From contig NZ_JAUSZM010000003.1 of assembly GCF_030817655.1 (NCBI RefSeq), positions 7,068,001 through 7,132,000 of the forward strand: DNA of 64,000 bases. Direction: 5' to 3'. Below the pieces are notes generated by a model that was not told the origin of the DNA, did no database searches, and worked only from the letters and a program-made list of their open reading frames with translations. The stretch comes from Streptomyces sp. V4I2. GTDB taxonomy: Bacteria; Actinomycetota; Actinomycetes; Streptomycetales; Streptomycetaceae. The position numbers and the translations under genes were made by a program. Each line of letters opens with the position of its first letter. Position 1 is the first letter of the stretch. Of the stretch, positions 36,510-45,946 are shown in pieces.

Positions 36510-37232
36510 TCAGCCCTCCAGGAGCCAGCGGCCCCCGCCTATCAACGAACAGAGCGACACGGCATGGAACAGGAACAGCCACAGCCCCGCCGGAACATGC
36601 GTCAGCCGCGACAACTGGTCCGCGTCCGAATCTCCGGCCCCGCCCCGCGACCGCTTCGCCTGGAGCTCGAACGCCGGGCGTACCCCGCCGATGAGCAGGA
36701 ACCACACCACCGCGTACGCGAACGCCGCCTGTACCTGAGGTCCCGTCAGCCAGGACACCACCACGAAGGTGCCGCCGGTGAGGACGACGGTCAGGGCGCC
36801 GTACGCGTTGCGGATCATCACCAGCATCGCCACCAGCAGCAGCGTCGCCAGCCAGAGCAGGGCGGTGATGTGGCCGGCGCCGAGGAGAGCGGCGCCGCCG
36901 AGGCCGAGGAGCGGGGGAGCGGTGTAGCCGGAGGCCGCGGTGAGGATCATGCCGATGCCGTGCGGCTTGCCGCGGCTGACGGTGAGGCCGCTGGTGTCGG
37001 AGTGGAGGCGTATGCCCGTCAGGGTGCGGCCGGTCAGGAGGGCGATCAGGCCGTGGCCGCCCTCGTGGGCGATGGTGATGGCGTTGCGCGCGATGCGCCA
37101 CAGGACGTGCGGGACGACCACGGCGAGTGCGGCGACGAGGGTCGCGATCACCACCCACAGGTCGGGGTCGGGCTGGGAGCCGAAGACCTCGTCCCAGAGG
37201 GAGGCGAGCGAGTCGGATGCGGTGGTGTGCAT
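36510..37232 (-). CDS. M50B-type membrane metalloprotease
   Basis: A 240-residue integral membrane protein with six hydrophobic segments and a buried HEGGH zinc motif (ITIAHEGGHGLIALLTGR), the signature of the M50B family. These site-2-protease relatives in Streptomyces have unknown substrates. Its promoter region faces the SRAP gene. Confidence 0.88.
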   Translation of the reverse strand: MHTTASDSLASLWDEVFGSQPDPDLWVVIATLVAALAVVVPHVLWRIARNAITIAHEGGHGLIALLTGRTLTGIRLHSDTSGLTVSRGKPHGIGMILTAASGYTAPPLLGLGGAALLGAGHITALLWLATLLLVAMLVMIRNAYGALTVVLTGGTFVVVSWLTGPQVQAAFAYAVVWFLLIGGVRPAFELQAKRSRGGAGDSDADQLSRLTHVPAGLWLFLFHAVSLCSLIGGGRWLLEG

Positions 37233-37341
37233 TGTCGGCGGAGGCTCCCGTGGGTGTCGTAGGAAAAAACAGCGTCGGCGCGGAGCGTCGTCGTTGAGGG
37301 GTGGTGGTCGGGCGGCGGGTGGGCCTGGCAGTGTGGCACGT

Positions 37342-38157
37342 ATGTGCGGACGGTATGCAGCGAGTCGTGGGCCCGAGGATCTCGCAGGAATCTTTGAGGT
37401 CGAGAAGTGGGAGCCCGAGGAGGCCCTGGCGCCCGATTACAACGTGGCCCCGACCAAGGAGGTCTACGCCGTACTGGACCGCCCTCTCAAGGACGCGGAG
37501 GACCCGAAGCCGGTTCGACAGCTGCGCAGGCTCAAGTGGGGACTCGTGCCGTCCTGGTCGAAGACCCCCGAGGGCGGCGCCCGGATGATCAACGCCCGCG
37601 CGGAGACCGTCCACGAGAAGCCGTCGTTCCGCCGTGCCTTCGCCACCCGGCGCTGCATCATCCCCGCCGACGGCTACTACGAGTGGGTCACCGGCACGCA
37701 GGAGCGGGACCTGGAGGTCGAGGGCAGGAAGAAGCGGCCGCGCAAGCAGCCGTACTTCGTGCTTCCCGCCGACGGGTCGGTGTTCGCGATGGCCGGGCTG
37801 TACGAGTTCTGGCGGGACAAGACGCTGCCCGACGACCACCCGCAGGCCTGGTGGGTGACGTGCTCGGTGATCACCACGGAGGCGGAGACGACCCCGCTGG
37901 CCCTCGCCCCGGCGGACGGGCCGCACGTGCTCGCCGACATCCACCCGCGGATGCCCCTGATGCTGACGCCGGACCGCTGGGACACCTGGCTCGACCCGTC
38001 CCGCACGGACCCGCACGACCTGCGCGAGCTCCTCGCCCCGCCGCCCGCCGGGCTGATGCGCGCGTACCCCGTCTCCACGGCCGTCAGCAATGTCCGCAAC
38101 AACGGACCGGAGCTGCTGAAGGAGCTGGAGGGCCCCGAAGAGGGCACACTCTTCTGA
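37342..38157 (+). CDS. SOS-response-associated peptidase (SRAP/YedK/HMCES)
   Basis: A 271-residue SRAP protein. After Met removal the catalytic Cys2 in MCGRYA forms a thiazolidine cross-link with abasic sites in single-stranded DNA. The other conserved residues are visible: NVAPT, WGLVPSW, NARAETV, RRCIIPADGYYEW and a late HxRMP (IHPRMP). Placing the start at ATG 37342 is forced by the need for Cys at position 2. The next gene starts at once after its stop. Confidence 0.94.
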   Translation: MCGRYAASRGPEDLAGIFEVEKWEPEEALAPDYNVAPTKEVYAVLDRPLKDAEDPKPVRQLRRLKWGLVPSWSKTPEGGARMINARAETVHEKPSFRRAFATRRCIIPADGYYEWVTGTQERDLEVEGRKKRPRKQPYFVLPADGSVFAMAGLYEFWRDKTLPDDHPQAWWVTCSVITTEAETTPLALAPADGPHVLADIHPRMPLMLTPDRWDTWLDPSRTDPHDLRELLAPPPAGLMRAYPVSTAVSNVRNNGPELLKELEGPEEGTLF

Positions 38158-38158
38158 C

Positions 38159-38824
38159 GTGACGAAAGCAACGAACGTGACCAATGTGACCAGCGGCACG
38201 GAAGAGACCGTCGAGACCGACGCCGGTACCGCCCGCATCACCTGGCACAAGGCGAAGAAGCCCCGGCTGCTGCTCGCGGTCAGCCACGGCGCCGGCGGCG
38301 GCATCGGGGCCCGCGACCTCCAGGCCCTCGCGCACGCCCTCCCGGAGCACGGCGTCACCGTCGCCCTCGTCGAGCAGCCCTGGCGGGTGGCGGGGAAGAA
38401 GATGGCGCCCGCGCCCAAGACCCTCGACCTCGGCTGGCGGGGACTGTGGCCCGCCCTCGCCGAGCCCGGCCTCCCGGTGATCTCCGGCGGCCGCAGCGCC
38501 GGCGCCCGCGTCGCCTGCCGTACGGCCGTCGAGCTCGGCGCGCATGCCGTCCTCGCCCTCAGCTTCCCGTTGCACCCGCCGGGCCGGCCGGAGAAGTCCC
38601 GCGCCGAGGAACTGCTCGGCGCGGGAGTGCCCACGCTGGTCGTCCAGGGCGGAAACGACCCGTTCGGGAAGCCGGAGGAGTTCCCGAAGGGGGCGTACGA
38701 ACTGATCGAGGTGCCGTACGGCGATCACGGCTTCGTCGTGCCGAAGCGGGCGGACATCGGCCAGGAGGAGGCCGTGGGAATCGTCACGGACGGTGTCGCG
38801 AGGTGGAGCCGGTCACTCGGGTAA
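38159..38824 (+). CDS. Alpha/beta hydrolase (KANL3/Tex30-like)
   Basis: A 221-residue alpha/beta hydrolase: oxyanion-side SHGAGGG, nucleophile elbow GGRSAGARVA, and C-terminal GDHGF supplying His. The short form with GGRSxG and LSFPLHPPG resembles KANL3/Tex30-type hydrolases of unknown substrate. It starts at GTG 38159, right behind the SRAP stop, so the two genes form an operon that runs up to the sigR promoter. Confidence 0.85.
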   Translation: MTKATNVTNVTSGTEETVETDAGTARITWHKAKKPRLLLAVSHGAGGGIGARDLQALAHALPEHGVTVALVEQPWRVAGKKMAPAPKTLDLGWRGLWPALAEPGLPVISGGRSAGARVACRTAVELGAHAVLALSFPLHPPGRPEKSRAEELLGAGVPTLVVQGGNDPFGKPEEFPKGAYELIEVPYGDHGFVVPKRADIGQEEAVGIVTDGVARWSRSLG

Positions 38825-38831
38825 AGCTTCG

Positions 38832-38857
38832 GGAATGTTGAGCGGAAGACCTCTGTT
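38832..38857 (+). promoter_or_regulatory. sigRp2: SigR-dependent autoregulatory promoter
   Basis: GGAAT, exactly 18 bases, then GTT, 60 bases before the sigma-R' start codon. Streptomyces sigR is known to have a sigma-R-dependent promoter that produces the longer sigma-R' isoform, and this site has the required sequence and position. Confidence 0.92.
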
Positions 38858-38917
38858 GAGCCGGACAGAAGTGCTGAGGAAACCGGCACCGACGTCGTAC
38901 GAGAGGAAGTCCGCCGC

Positions 38918-39769
38918 ATGGGTTCGACCTACTGCCCGAGCCGCAGCAGCCGTGCCGACCTGGACTGGACGGTGCTGCACGCGGCCAAGGCTGCCCCTAT
39001 TCGGGCGGCGGGCGGACCGGATCGTGTTCTATCCTCCGATTCTGGTGGGACCGGTTTCGGCCCTGCCCGGAATCTTGAGGAGGTGGGTCCGGTTCCCGGT
39101 ACCGACGCAGGGACCGAACAAGGCCAGGCGGACCAGCCCGAGGGCCAGGGCGGCACGAGCGCGGAGTCGACCGCGGAGCGCAGCGCGCGCTTCGAGCGGG
39201 ACGCGCTCGAGTTTCTCGACCAGATGTACTCGGCGGCGCTGCGCATGACGCGCAACCCGGCCGACGCCGAGGACCTGGTGCAGGAGACGTATGCCAAGGC
39301 GTACGCGTCCTTCCACCAGTTCCGTGAGGGCACGAACCTCAAGGCGTGGCTGTACCGCATCCTCACCAACACCTTCATCAACTCGTACCGCAAGAAGCAG
39401 CGCGAACCCCAGCGCTCGGCGGCCGAGGAGATCGAGGACTGGCAGCTCGCGCGTGCCGAGTCGCACATGTCGACCGGTCTGCGCTCCGCGGAGTCGCAGG
39501 CGCTCGACCATCTGCCCGACTCGGACGTGAAGTCAGCACTGCAGGCGATCCCCGAGGAGTTCCGCATCGCCGTCTATCTCGCGGACGTAGAGGGCTTTGC
39601 GTACAAGGAGATCGCGGACATCATGGGGACACCCATCGGTACGGTGATGTCCCGGCTGCACCGGGGCCGCCGTCAACTGCGCGGCATGCTCGAGGACTAC
39701 GCCCGCGAGCGCGGACTGGTCCCGGCCGGCGCCGGAGAGTCGAACGAAGCGAAAGGCTCGGGCTCATGA
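38918..39769 (+). CDS. sigR: ECF sigma factor SigR, with sigma-R' N-terminal extension
   Basis: A group-4 sigma factor for thiol-oxidative stress. From GTG 39083 it is 228 residues with region 2 ([28 protein letters not shown]) and region 4 ([36 protein letters not shown]). From the in-frame ATG at 38918 it gains exactly 55 residues, matching the unstable sigma-R' isoform described in S. coelicolor, made from the sigma-R-dependent transcript. A GAGGA sits almost against GTG 39083. Its stop overlaps rsrA (ATGA). Disulfide stress releases it from RsrA to transcribe thioredoxin, mycothiol and proteolysis genes. Confidence 0.95.
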
Positions 39770-40077
39770 GCTGCGGAGAGCCGCACGAGACGGACTGCAG
39801 TGAGGTACTCGACCATCTCTACGAGTTCCTCGACCGGGAGATGCCAGACGCCGACTGCACCAAGTTCGAGCACCACTTCGAGGAGTGCTCGCCGTGCCTG
39901 GAGAAGTACGGCCTGGAGCAGGCCGTGAAGAAGCTGGTCAAGCGGTGCTGTGGACAGGACGACGTGCCGACCGACCTGCGTTCCAAGGTCATGGGGCGGA
40001 TCGAGCTGATCCGCTCCGGGCAGACCGTGCCCGAGCATGACGTGACAGCGACCCAGGTCACCCCGCAGGAGTCCTGA
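39766..40077 (+). CDS. rsrA: Redox-sensing zinc anti-sigma factor RsrA
   Basis: A 103-residue ZAS-family anti-sigma factor. The HxxxCxxC motif is H37, C41, C44, with C11 as the fourth candidate ligand; further cysteines are C3, C31, C61 and C62. This is the cysteine layout of RsrA, in which oxidation forms a disulfide, expels zinc and frees sigma-R. It is translationally coupled to sigR by ATGA. Confidence 0.95.
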
Positions 40078-40206
40078 ACTCCCGCCCGGGAACGGGCTGT
40101 CGTCACTCGAACGTGCTAATCCGCGGGTTATCGGCCCGCGGACTCCCCCGCCCCGCCTTAGGCTCCGGACGCTGGACAGTCATGGCCGGGCTCGGGGGAG
40201 GGGCGT

Positions 40207-41514
40207 ATGGAGGCGATTCCGGCGCGGGCGCGTGTGTACGTGGCCTGTGTGGTCCTCGGCGCCCTGTGCTGTCTGCTTCCCCTGCCCACCGTGCGAACGC
40301 CCTGGTGGGCGGTCCTGCTGCTCGCCGCGCTGTACGCCGGCTGCGAGCGGGCCGCCGCCCGGTGGCGGTTCACCGGCACGTTCTACCCCGTGCTGCTCGC
40401 CGGCGCCTTCCTGCTGCCCCCGCCCGCCGCCGCACTGGTGGCGGTGCCGGGGGCGTTGCTGTCCGGGGTCGAGCAGCGGCCGCGATGGCTGCGCCGACTC
40501 TGGCGGGCCGCCCAGCTCGTCGTCGGCGTGTGGGTGGCCGCCCGGGTGCACCGGGCGCTGGGCGGGCGGGACGCCGTCCTCGACTCCGACTTCCCGTACG
40601 CGCTCGCGCCCGCCGGCGCCGCCGTGGCGGCCTTCTGTCTGACGCTGACCGTGCTGGACGGGGGGATCCTGGCGTTCGCCGAGCGGGTGCCGGTGCGGCG
40701 GGCGTGGCGGGGGCTGTTCCTACGGTCGCTCGCGCCCGTCGTCGTGCACGGGCTCGCCGGGCTGATGATGGCCGTGCTGTGGCGCAGCCCGTACGGGCCC
40801 GTCGCCGCGCTGCTCGTGCTGCTGCCAATGTGCGTGTCCTGGTGGGTGTTCGCCCAGTACCACCGGGAGCGGGCCGCCCATCAGGCGACGATCCGGGCGC
40901 TGGTGCAGGCCGTCGACATCAAGGACGGGTACACGCGCGGGCACAGCGAGCGGGTCGGGCAGGCGTCGATGATGATCGCGCGCGAGCTGGGGATGCCCGA
41001 CGAGCGCGTCGAGGTACTGCGGTTCGCCGGGATCCTGCACGACGTGGGGAAGCTGGGGGTTCCCACCCGGTTGCTGCGCAAGGACGGTCCGCTGACTCCC
41101 GAGGAGCGGCGGGTGATCGAACTGCACCCCGAGTACGGGCACGAGATGGTGCGCGGGATCTCCTTTCTCGGGGAGGCCCGGGCGGCGGTGCTGCACCATC
41201 ACGAGCGGCTGGACGGGAGCGGCTATCCGTACGGACTGGTCGGGGGCCAGATCCCCGAGTCGGCCCGGGTGGTGGCGGTGGCGGACGCCTTCGACGCGAT
41301 GACCTCGACGCGCTGCTACAGCAGGGCCCGGCCCGTTCCGGTCGCCCTGGAGGAGCTGGAGCGGTGTGCGGGGACGCAGTTCGACCCCCGGATGGTGACG
41401 GCCCTCGTCCGCGCCCTGAGCCGGCACGGCTGGCGCCCGGCCGTCACCGCGGACGAGGCCGGCCCGCCGCGCCCCCGCCCCTCAGCCCCCAGCAGGCCGG
41501 GAGCGCGTCGATGA
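40207..41514 (+). CDS. Membrane HD-GYP domain protein
   Basis: A 435-residue protein with about six N-terminal hydrophobic helices (residues 8-225) and a C-terminal HD-GYP domain. The domain holds GHSERVG, AGILHDVGKLGVP, HHHERLDGSGYPYGL and ADAFDAMTS. All core metal ligands of cyclic-di-GMP phosphodiesterases are present, so it is a predicted membrane-bound c-di-GMP (or related) hydrolase. Its stop overlaps the next gene's start (ATGA). Confidence 0.88.
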   Translation: MEAIPARARVYVACVVLGALCCLLPLPTVRTPWWAVLLLAALYAGCERAAARWRFTGTFYPVLLAGAFLLPPPAAALVAVPGALLSGVEQRPRWLRRLWRAAQLVVGVWVAARVHRALGGRDAVLDSDFPYALAPAGAAVAAFCLTLTVLDGGILAFAERVPVRRAWRGLFLRSLAPVVVHGLAGLMMAVLWRSPYGPVAALLVLLPMCVSWWVFAQYHRERAAHQATIRALVQAVDIKDGYTRGHSERVGQASMMIARELGMPDERVEVLRFAGILHDVGKLGVPTRLLRKDGPLTPEERRVIELHPEYGHEMVRGISFLGEARAAVLHHHERLDGSGYPYGLVGGQIPESARVVAVADAFDAMTSTRCYSRARPVPVALEELERCAGTQFDPRMVTALVRALSRHGWRPAVTADEAGPPRPRPSAPSRPGARR

Positions 41515-42758
41515 GCGGATGCCGGCCCCCTCTGCTCCTCACCCTCGTCCACGCCTCCGCCGCCCTCCTCGCCGCCGTCTGTCTCGCCACCACCCTGTGG
41601 ACCGGCCTCGACGAGCGGGGTACGGCCCTCGCCTTCGGGGTGCTGGTCACCGTCGGTGAGCTGTCCCGGTGGACCGGGGCGCAGGTCAGGGAGGCCGCGC
41701 CGCTCGGGGCCGCGGGGGCGTTGTCGTACGCCCTGCTGGGCGCGGACGCGGGGGAGCCGACGCAGCACGGCGTGGCACAGGTCGTCACCGTCGTCCTCGC
41801 CGCCGCCCTCCTCGGCAGCGTGCCGCACATCGCGCGGGGGCAGCGCGGGACGCTCGACCATCTCGCCCGGCGGGTGCTGACCGTCGGCTTCGCGGCCGTG
41901 TGCTTCCAGCCGCTGTACAACCAGGGCACGGTCAGCGGCTGGGTCGGGCCCGCCCACGCCCTGCTGCTGCTCGCGCTGCTCGCCCTCACCGCGCTGTGCG
42001 ACGCCGTGCTCGCCGCCGCGCTCGCGCACTCCCGTACCCGGTGGCCCTTCGGTCCGCTGCTGCAGGACGAGCTGCGGGCGCTGCTGGGGATCGGGTCCGC
42101 CGTGTGTGCGACGGGGGCCGTGATGGCGCTCGCGGTCGCCGTGGTGGGGCTGTGGGCGCTGCCCGTGTTCTCGCTGCCCCTGCTGCTCACCCAGATGTCC
42201 TTCCGGCGGTACGCGGCCGTCCGGGCCACCTACCGGCAGACCATCGCCTGCCTCGCCCGGGCCACCGAGATCGCCGGGTACACCCCGGCCGGGCACGCCC
42301 GCCGGGTCGCCGCGCTCGGGCAGGCCGTCGGGCGGGACCTGGGGCTCACCGAGCCGGAGCTGACCGTGCTGGAGTACGCGGCCCTGATGCACGACATCGG
42401 GCAGCTCAGCCTCGTCGATCCGGTGCCGGCGGGCGCCACGGCGGGGCTGCCCGTGCAGGAGCAGCGCCGGATCGCGCTGCTGGGCGGGGCCGTCGTACGG
42501 CAGACCGGGGTGAACGCGCAGGTGGCGATGGTCGTGGAGCGGCAGGCCGACCCCTGGCGGGAGCAGCCGGTCGCCGCGCGGGTGGTGCGGGCCGTGAACG
42601 CGTACGAGGAGAAGGCCCGGGACGCGGGGCCCGGCGGGCCGCTCACCGCGCTGGAGGAACTGCGGCTGGCGACCGCGGACGAGTACGCGCCCGAGGTCGT
42701 CGAAGCGCTGGCCCGTGTCCTGTCACGGGACTGTCTGACCCTCCCCCTGGCTGGGTAA
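41511..42758 (+). CDS. Membrane HD-domain protein, degenerate HD-GYP paralogue
   Basis: A 415-residue protein with the same plan as its upstream partner: hydrophobic N-terminal half and an HD domain with GHARRVAALGQAVGRDLG and ALMHDIGQLSLVDP. The GYP block is missing; where the partner has HHHERLDGSGYP this one has VERQADPW. It therefore keeps HD but probably lacks c-di-GMP hydrolysis. Tight coupling suggests it pairs with or regulates the active enzyme. Confidence 0.82.
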   Translation: MSGCRPPLLLTLVHASAALLAAVCLATTLWTGLDERGTALAFGVLVTVGELSRWTGAQVREAAPLGAAGALSYALLGADAGEPTQHGVAQVVTVVLAAALLGSVPHIARGQRGTLDHLARRVLTVGFAAVCFQPLYNQGTVSGWVGPAHALLLLALLALTALCDAVLAAALAHSRTRWPFGPLLQDELRALLGIGSAVCATGAVMALAVAVVGLWALPVFSLPLLLTQMSFRRYAAVRATYRQTIACLARATEIAGYTPAGHARRVAALGQAVGRDLGLTEPELTVLEYAALMHDIGQLSLVDPVPAGATAGLPVQEQRRIALLGGAVVRQTGVNAQVAMVVERQADPWREQPVAARVVRAVNAYEEKARDAGPGGPLTALEELRLATADEYAPEVVEALARVLSRDCLTLPLAG

Positions 42759-42862
42759 CCCATGGGTAATGAGCGCCCTTCCAGCCGTACGTGGTTGGAT
42801 GCGAATGAGAGGGTGTCCGGGGGCACAGCCAGCCCACTGAACGGAACTGGCAGGCGGGAATC

Positions 42863-43843
42863 GTGAGGATCTTCGGCAAGGGACGGAACCGGCCCTCCGC
42901 CTCCTGGCGGCAGGCCACAGATCGTGCGTTCACGCTGATCGGCGACGGCCGGTACGAGGACGCGGGGGCGCTGCTGACGCGCGCCGCCGACCTGGAGCCC
43001 TGGCTGTCCGAGTCCTGGTTCAACCTCGCTCTCCTGCACAAGTTCCGGCACGACTGGGAGCAGGCCCGGGCGGCCGGTCTGCGGGCCGTGGCCCTGCTGG
43101 ACCGGGAGACGGGCGCACCTGACTGGTGGAACGTCGGCATCGCGGCCACCGCCCTGCAGGACTGGCCGCTGGCGCGGCGCTCCTGGCAGGCCTACGGGCT
43201 GCGGGTGCCGGGCGGCGCCACCGCCTCCGGCGAGCCCGTCGGCATGGACCTCGGCAGCGCGGCCGTACGGCTGTCCCCCGAGGGCGAGGCCGAGGTGGTG
43301 TGGGGACGCAGGCTCGACCCCGCGCGGGTCGAGGTGCTGTCCATTCCACTGCCGTCGTCCGGGCGGCGCTGGGGCGAGGTCGTGCTGCACGACGGCGTGC
43401 CCCACGGGGAGCGGACCACCGCCGCCGGGCACTCCTACCCGGTGTTCGACGAGATCGAGCTGTGGGCGCCCTCGCCCGTGCCCACCTGGGTGGTTCTCCT
43501 GGAGGCCGCCACCGAGGCCGACCGGGACGCCCTGGAACAGCTGGCCGCCGACGCCGGCTTCGCCGCGGAGGACTGGTCGTCGTCCGTACGGCTGCTGTGC
43601 CGGATGTGCTCCGAGTCCCGGATGCCGTCCGACGAGGGCGACGGCGAGCATCTCGACCCGCACGACCACAGCGAGCCGGGACATCCGGGGCCGCTCGGCC
43701 ATGTCACGGACGGGCAGCTGTGGGTGCCGGAGCGGGAGTGCGGGGTGGCTGCGCCGGCCTCGCTGGTGCGGGGGCTGCTGGACGGGTGGGTCGCGGACAG
43801 CCCGGATTCTCGTGACTGGCGGGACCTGGAAGAGGTCTGCTGA
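42863..43843 (+). CDS. TPR-like hypothetical protein
   Basis: A 326-residue cytoplasmic protein. Residues 15-110 look like two or three TPR helices (ATDRAFTLIGDGRYEDAGALLTRAADLEPW, SWFNLALLHKFRHDWEQARAAGLRAV). The rest is a beta-rich region with a cluster of His/Asp (HLDPHDHSEPGHPGPLGH) and a CRMC pair that could bind metal. GTG 42863 is the start. I cannot name a function. Confidence 0.8.
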   Translation: MRIFGKGRNRPSASWRQATDRAFTLIGDGRYEDAGALLTRAADLEPWLSESWFNLALLHKFRHDWEQARAAGLRAVALLDRETGAPDWWNVGIAATALQDWPLARRSWQAYGLRVPGGATASGEPVGMDLGSAAVRLSPEGEAEVVWGRRLDPARVEVLSIPLPSSGRRWGEVVLHDGVPHGERTTAAGHSYPVFDEIELWAPSPVPTWVVLLEAATEADRDALEQLAADAGFAAEDWSSSVRLLCRMCSESRMPSDEGDGEHLDPHDHSEPGHPGPLGHVTDGQLWVPERECGVAAPASLVRGLLDGWVADSPDSRDWRDLEEVC

Positions 43844-43918
43844 GGCCGTGCCGCCTCGCCGACCCCTTTAGGCTGTACTCGCAGAATTCCCAGGCATGCA
43901 GGAAGGCGTACGTCGGTC

Positions 43919-44569
43919 ATGGCGCAGCAGGACACCGATCAGCAGCACGCGGGCGTGCTTCCCGTGGACGACGAGGGCTTCGTCATCGACACCGAGGACA
44001 CCGAGGAGCGCGAGAACGCCTGGCGTGAGCGCGGCACCTCGCGGCCCATCACGGTGGTCGGGAACCCGGTGCTGCACAAGGAGTGCAGGGACGTCACCGA
44101 GTTCGGCGCGGAGCTGGACCAGCTGGTCGCGGACATGTTCGCCTCGCAGCGCACCGCCGAGGGCGTGGGCCTGGCCGCCAACCAGATCGGCGTCGACCTG
44201 AAGGTCTTCGTGTACGACTGCATGGACGACGAGGGCAAGCGGCACGTCGGTGTCGTCTGCAACCCGAAGCTCGTCGACCTGCCCGCGGACAAGCGCCGGC
44301 TGGACGACAGCAACGAGGGCTGTCTGTCGGTGCCCACCGCGTACGCGCCGCTCGCCCGGCCGGACTACGCCGAGGTGACCGGGCAGGACGAGAAGGGCAA
44401 CCCGGTCAAGCTGCGCGGCACCGGCTACTTCGCTCGGTGTTTGCAGCACGAGACGGATCACCTGTACGGGTACCTCTACATCGACCGGCTCTCCAAGCGC
44501 GAACGCAAGGACGCACTGCGGCAGATGGCCGAGAACGAGCCCCGCTACCCCGTGGTCGCCAACGACTGA
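43919..44569 (+). CDS. def: Peptide deformylase
   Basis: A 216-residue metalloenzyme removing the formyl group from nascent proteins. All three motifs are intact: GVGLAANQIG, EGCLSVP and QHETDHLYG, whose Cys and two His bind the metal. A 40-residue acidic N-terminal extension precedes the catalytic domain. Its gene is monocistronic, ending at a clear terminator. Confidence 0.94.
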   Translation: MAQQDTDQQHAGVLPVDDEGFVIDTEDTEERENAWRERGTSRPITVVGNPVLHKECRDVTEFGAELDQLVADMFASQRTAEGVGLAANQIGVDLKVFVYDCMDDEGKRHVGVVCNPKLVDLPADKRRLDDSNEGCLSVPTAYAPLARPDYAEVTGQDEKGNPVKLRGTGYFARCLQHETDHLYGYLYIDRLSKRERKDALRQMAENEPRYPVVAND

Positions 44570-44599
44570 GTGCTCTGCCGCCTCACAACTCCCTTACGC

Positions 44600-44637
44600 A
44601 CGGCGCCTGGTCTGAACACCCCCTGACCAGGCGCCGT
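44600..44637 (+). terminator. Terminator after def
   Basis: A 13-bp stem ACGGCGCCTGGTC with a 12-base loop, followed by TCGTCTGTCC. The remaining 220 bases before the terpene synthase hold its promoter; I see no clear motif. Confidence 0.85.
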
Positions 44638-44860
44638 TCGTCTGTCCTTCGCACATTCGATCGCTTGCGCTCTCTTAGTGATCCAAATCCAGACACGCAA
44701 GGGGGGGATCTCAGCACTGTGGGGTAGTGAATGGAGCAAATCCGTTCCCAGAACGGTCAGTTGTAAGGCTGAATGGGATGAGCGGGGATACGCAACGGGC
44801 GCACGCCCGGCACAACGGGAGAGGTGTGTGCGCCAACTGGCGGCTGGAAGGGGTTTGTTC

Positions 44861-45946
44861 GTGCCTGCTTTCCCACACAGCACCACATCGACACCGACGG
44901 CGATCGCGGTTCCACCCTCGCTCTCCCTCCCGGTGATCGAGGCAGCGTTTCCCAGGCAACTTCATCCGTATTGGCCCAGGCTCCAGGAGAAGACCCGTAC
45001 CTGGCTACTGGAAAAACGGCTCATGCCGGCGGACAAGGTGGAGGAATATGCCGATGGCCTGTGCTACACCGACCTCATGGCGGGGTACTACATCGACGCC
45101 CCCGACGAGGTCCTCCAGGCGATAGCGGACTACAGCGCGTGGTTCTTCGTCTGGGACGACCGCCACGACCGTGACATCGTGCACCGCCGTCCGGCCGCCT
45201 GGCGGCGGCTCAGGTTCCGTCTCCACGCGGCCCTCGACTCCCCACACCACCACCTGCACCACGAGGACGCACTGGTCGCCGGGTTCGCGGACAGCGTGAC
45301 GCGGCTGTACTCGTTCCTGCCGCAGACCTGGAACGCCCGGTTCGCCCGGCACTTCCACGAGGTGATCGAGGCCTACGACCGGGAATTCCGCAACCGCACC
45401 GAAGGCGTCGTCCCCACGGTCGAGGAATACCTCGCGCTGCGGCGGCTCACCTTCGCGCACTGGATCTGGACCGATCTGCTGGAGCCGAGCGCCGGCTGCG
45501 AACTCCCGGACGCCGTACGGAAACACCCGGCATATCGGCGGGCGGCGCTGCTCAGCCAGGAATTCGCCGCCTGGTACAACGACCTCTGTTCGCTCCCCAA
45601 GGAAATAGCGGGCGACGAGGTGCACAATCTCGGAATCAGCCTCATCACCCACCAGCGGCTGACTCTTGAAGAGGCGATCGCCGAAGTCAGGCGACGGGTC
45701 GAGGAATGCGTGTCGGAATTCCTCGTCGCCGAACGGGACGCCTTATGTTTCGCCGACGACCTCGCCGACGGAACGGTACGCGGAAAGGAACTGAGCGCGG
45801 CCGTGCGGGCCTGTGTCTGCAACATGCGGAACTGGTTCAGCACCGTCTACTGGTTCCACCACGAGTCCGGCCGGTACATGGTCGACAGCTGGGACGACCG
45901 GTCCACGCCCCCGTACGTCAACAACGAAGCGGCAGGTGAGAAATGA
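44861..45946 (+). CDS. cyc1: Epi-isozizaene synthase-type sesquiterpene cyclase
   Basis: A 361-residue class I terpene cyclase, the same length as S. coelicolor epi-isozizaene synthase and very close to it from memory. The metal motif DDRHD starts at D99; the second motif NDLCSLPKE lies near 240-248; the C-terminal RYMVDSWDDRSTPPY effector region is present. It cyclises farnesyl diphosphate to epi-isozizaene. GTG 44861 has AAGGGG upstream and gives VPAFPHSTT. It overlaps the P450 gene by ATGA, so both are made together. Confidence 0.94.
   Translation: MPAFPHSTTSTPTAIAVPPSLSLPVIEAAFPRQLHPYWPRLQEKTRTWLLEKRLMPADKVEEYADGLCYTDLMAGYYIDAPDEVLQAIADYSAWFFVWDDRHDRDIVHRRPAAWRRLRFRLHAALDSPHHHLHHEDALVAGFADSVTRLYSFLPQTWNARFARHFHEVIEAYDREFRNRTEGVVPTVEEYLALRRLTFAHWIWTDLLEPSAGCELPDAVRKHPAYRRAALLSQEFAAWYNDLCSLPKEIAGDEVHNLGISLITHQRLTLEEAIAEVRRRVEECVSEFLVAERDALCFADDLADGTVRGKELSAAVRACVCNMRNWFSTVYWFHHESGRYMVDSWDDRSTPPYVNNEAAGEK

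Noticed and set aside
40113..41510. 881-codon continuous frame through the HD-GYP gene
   Set aside because: The part before ATG 41511 is the wrong frame of the HD-GYP gene; the real second gene starts at the ATGA overlap.
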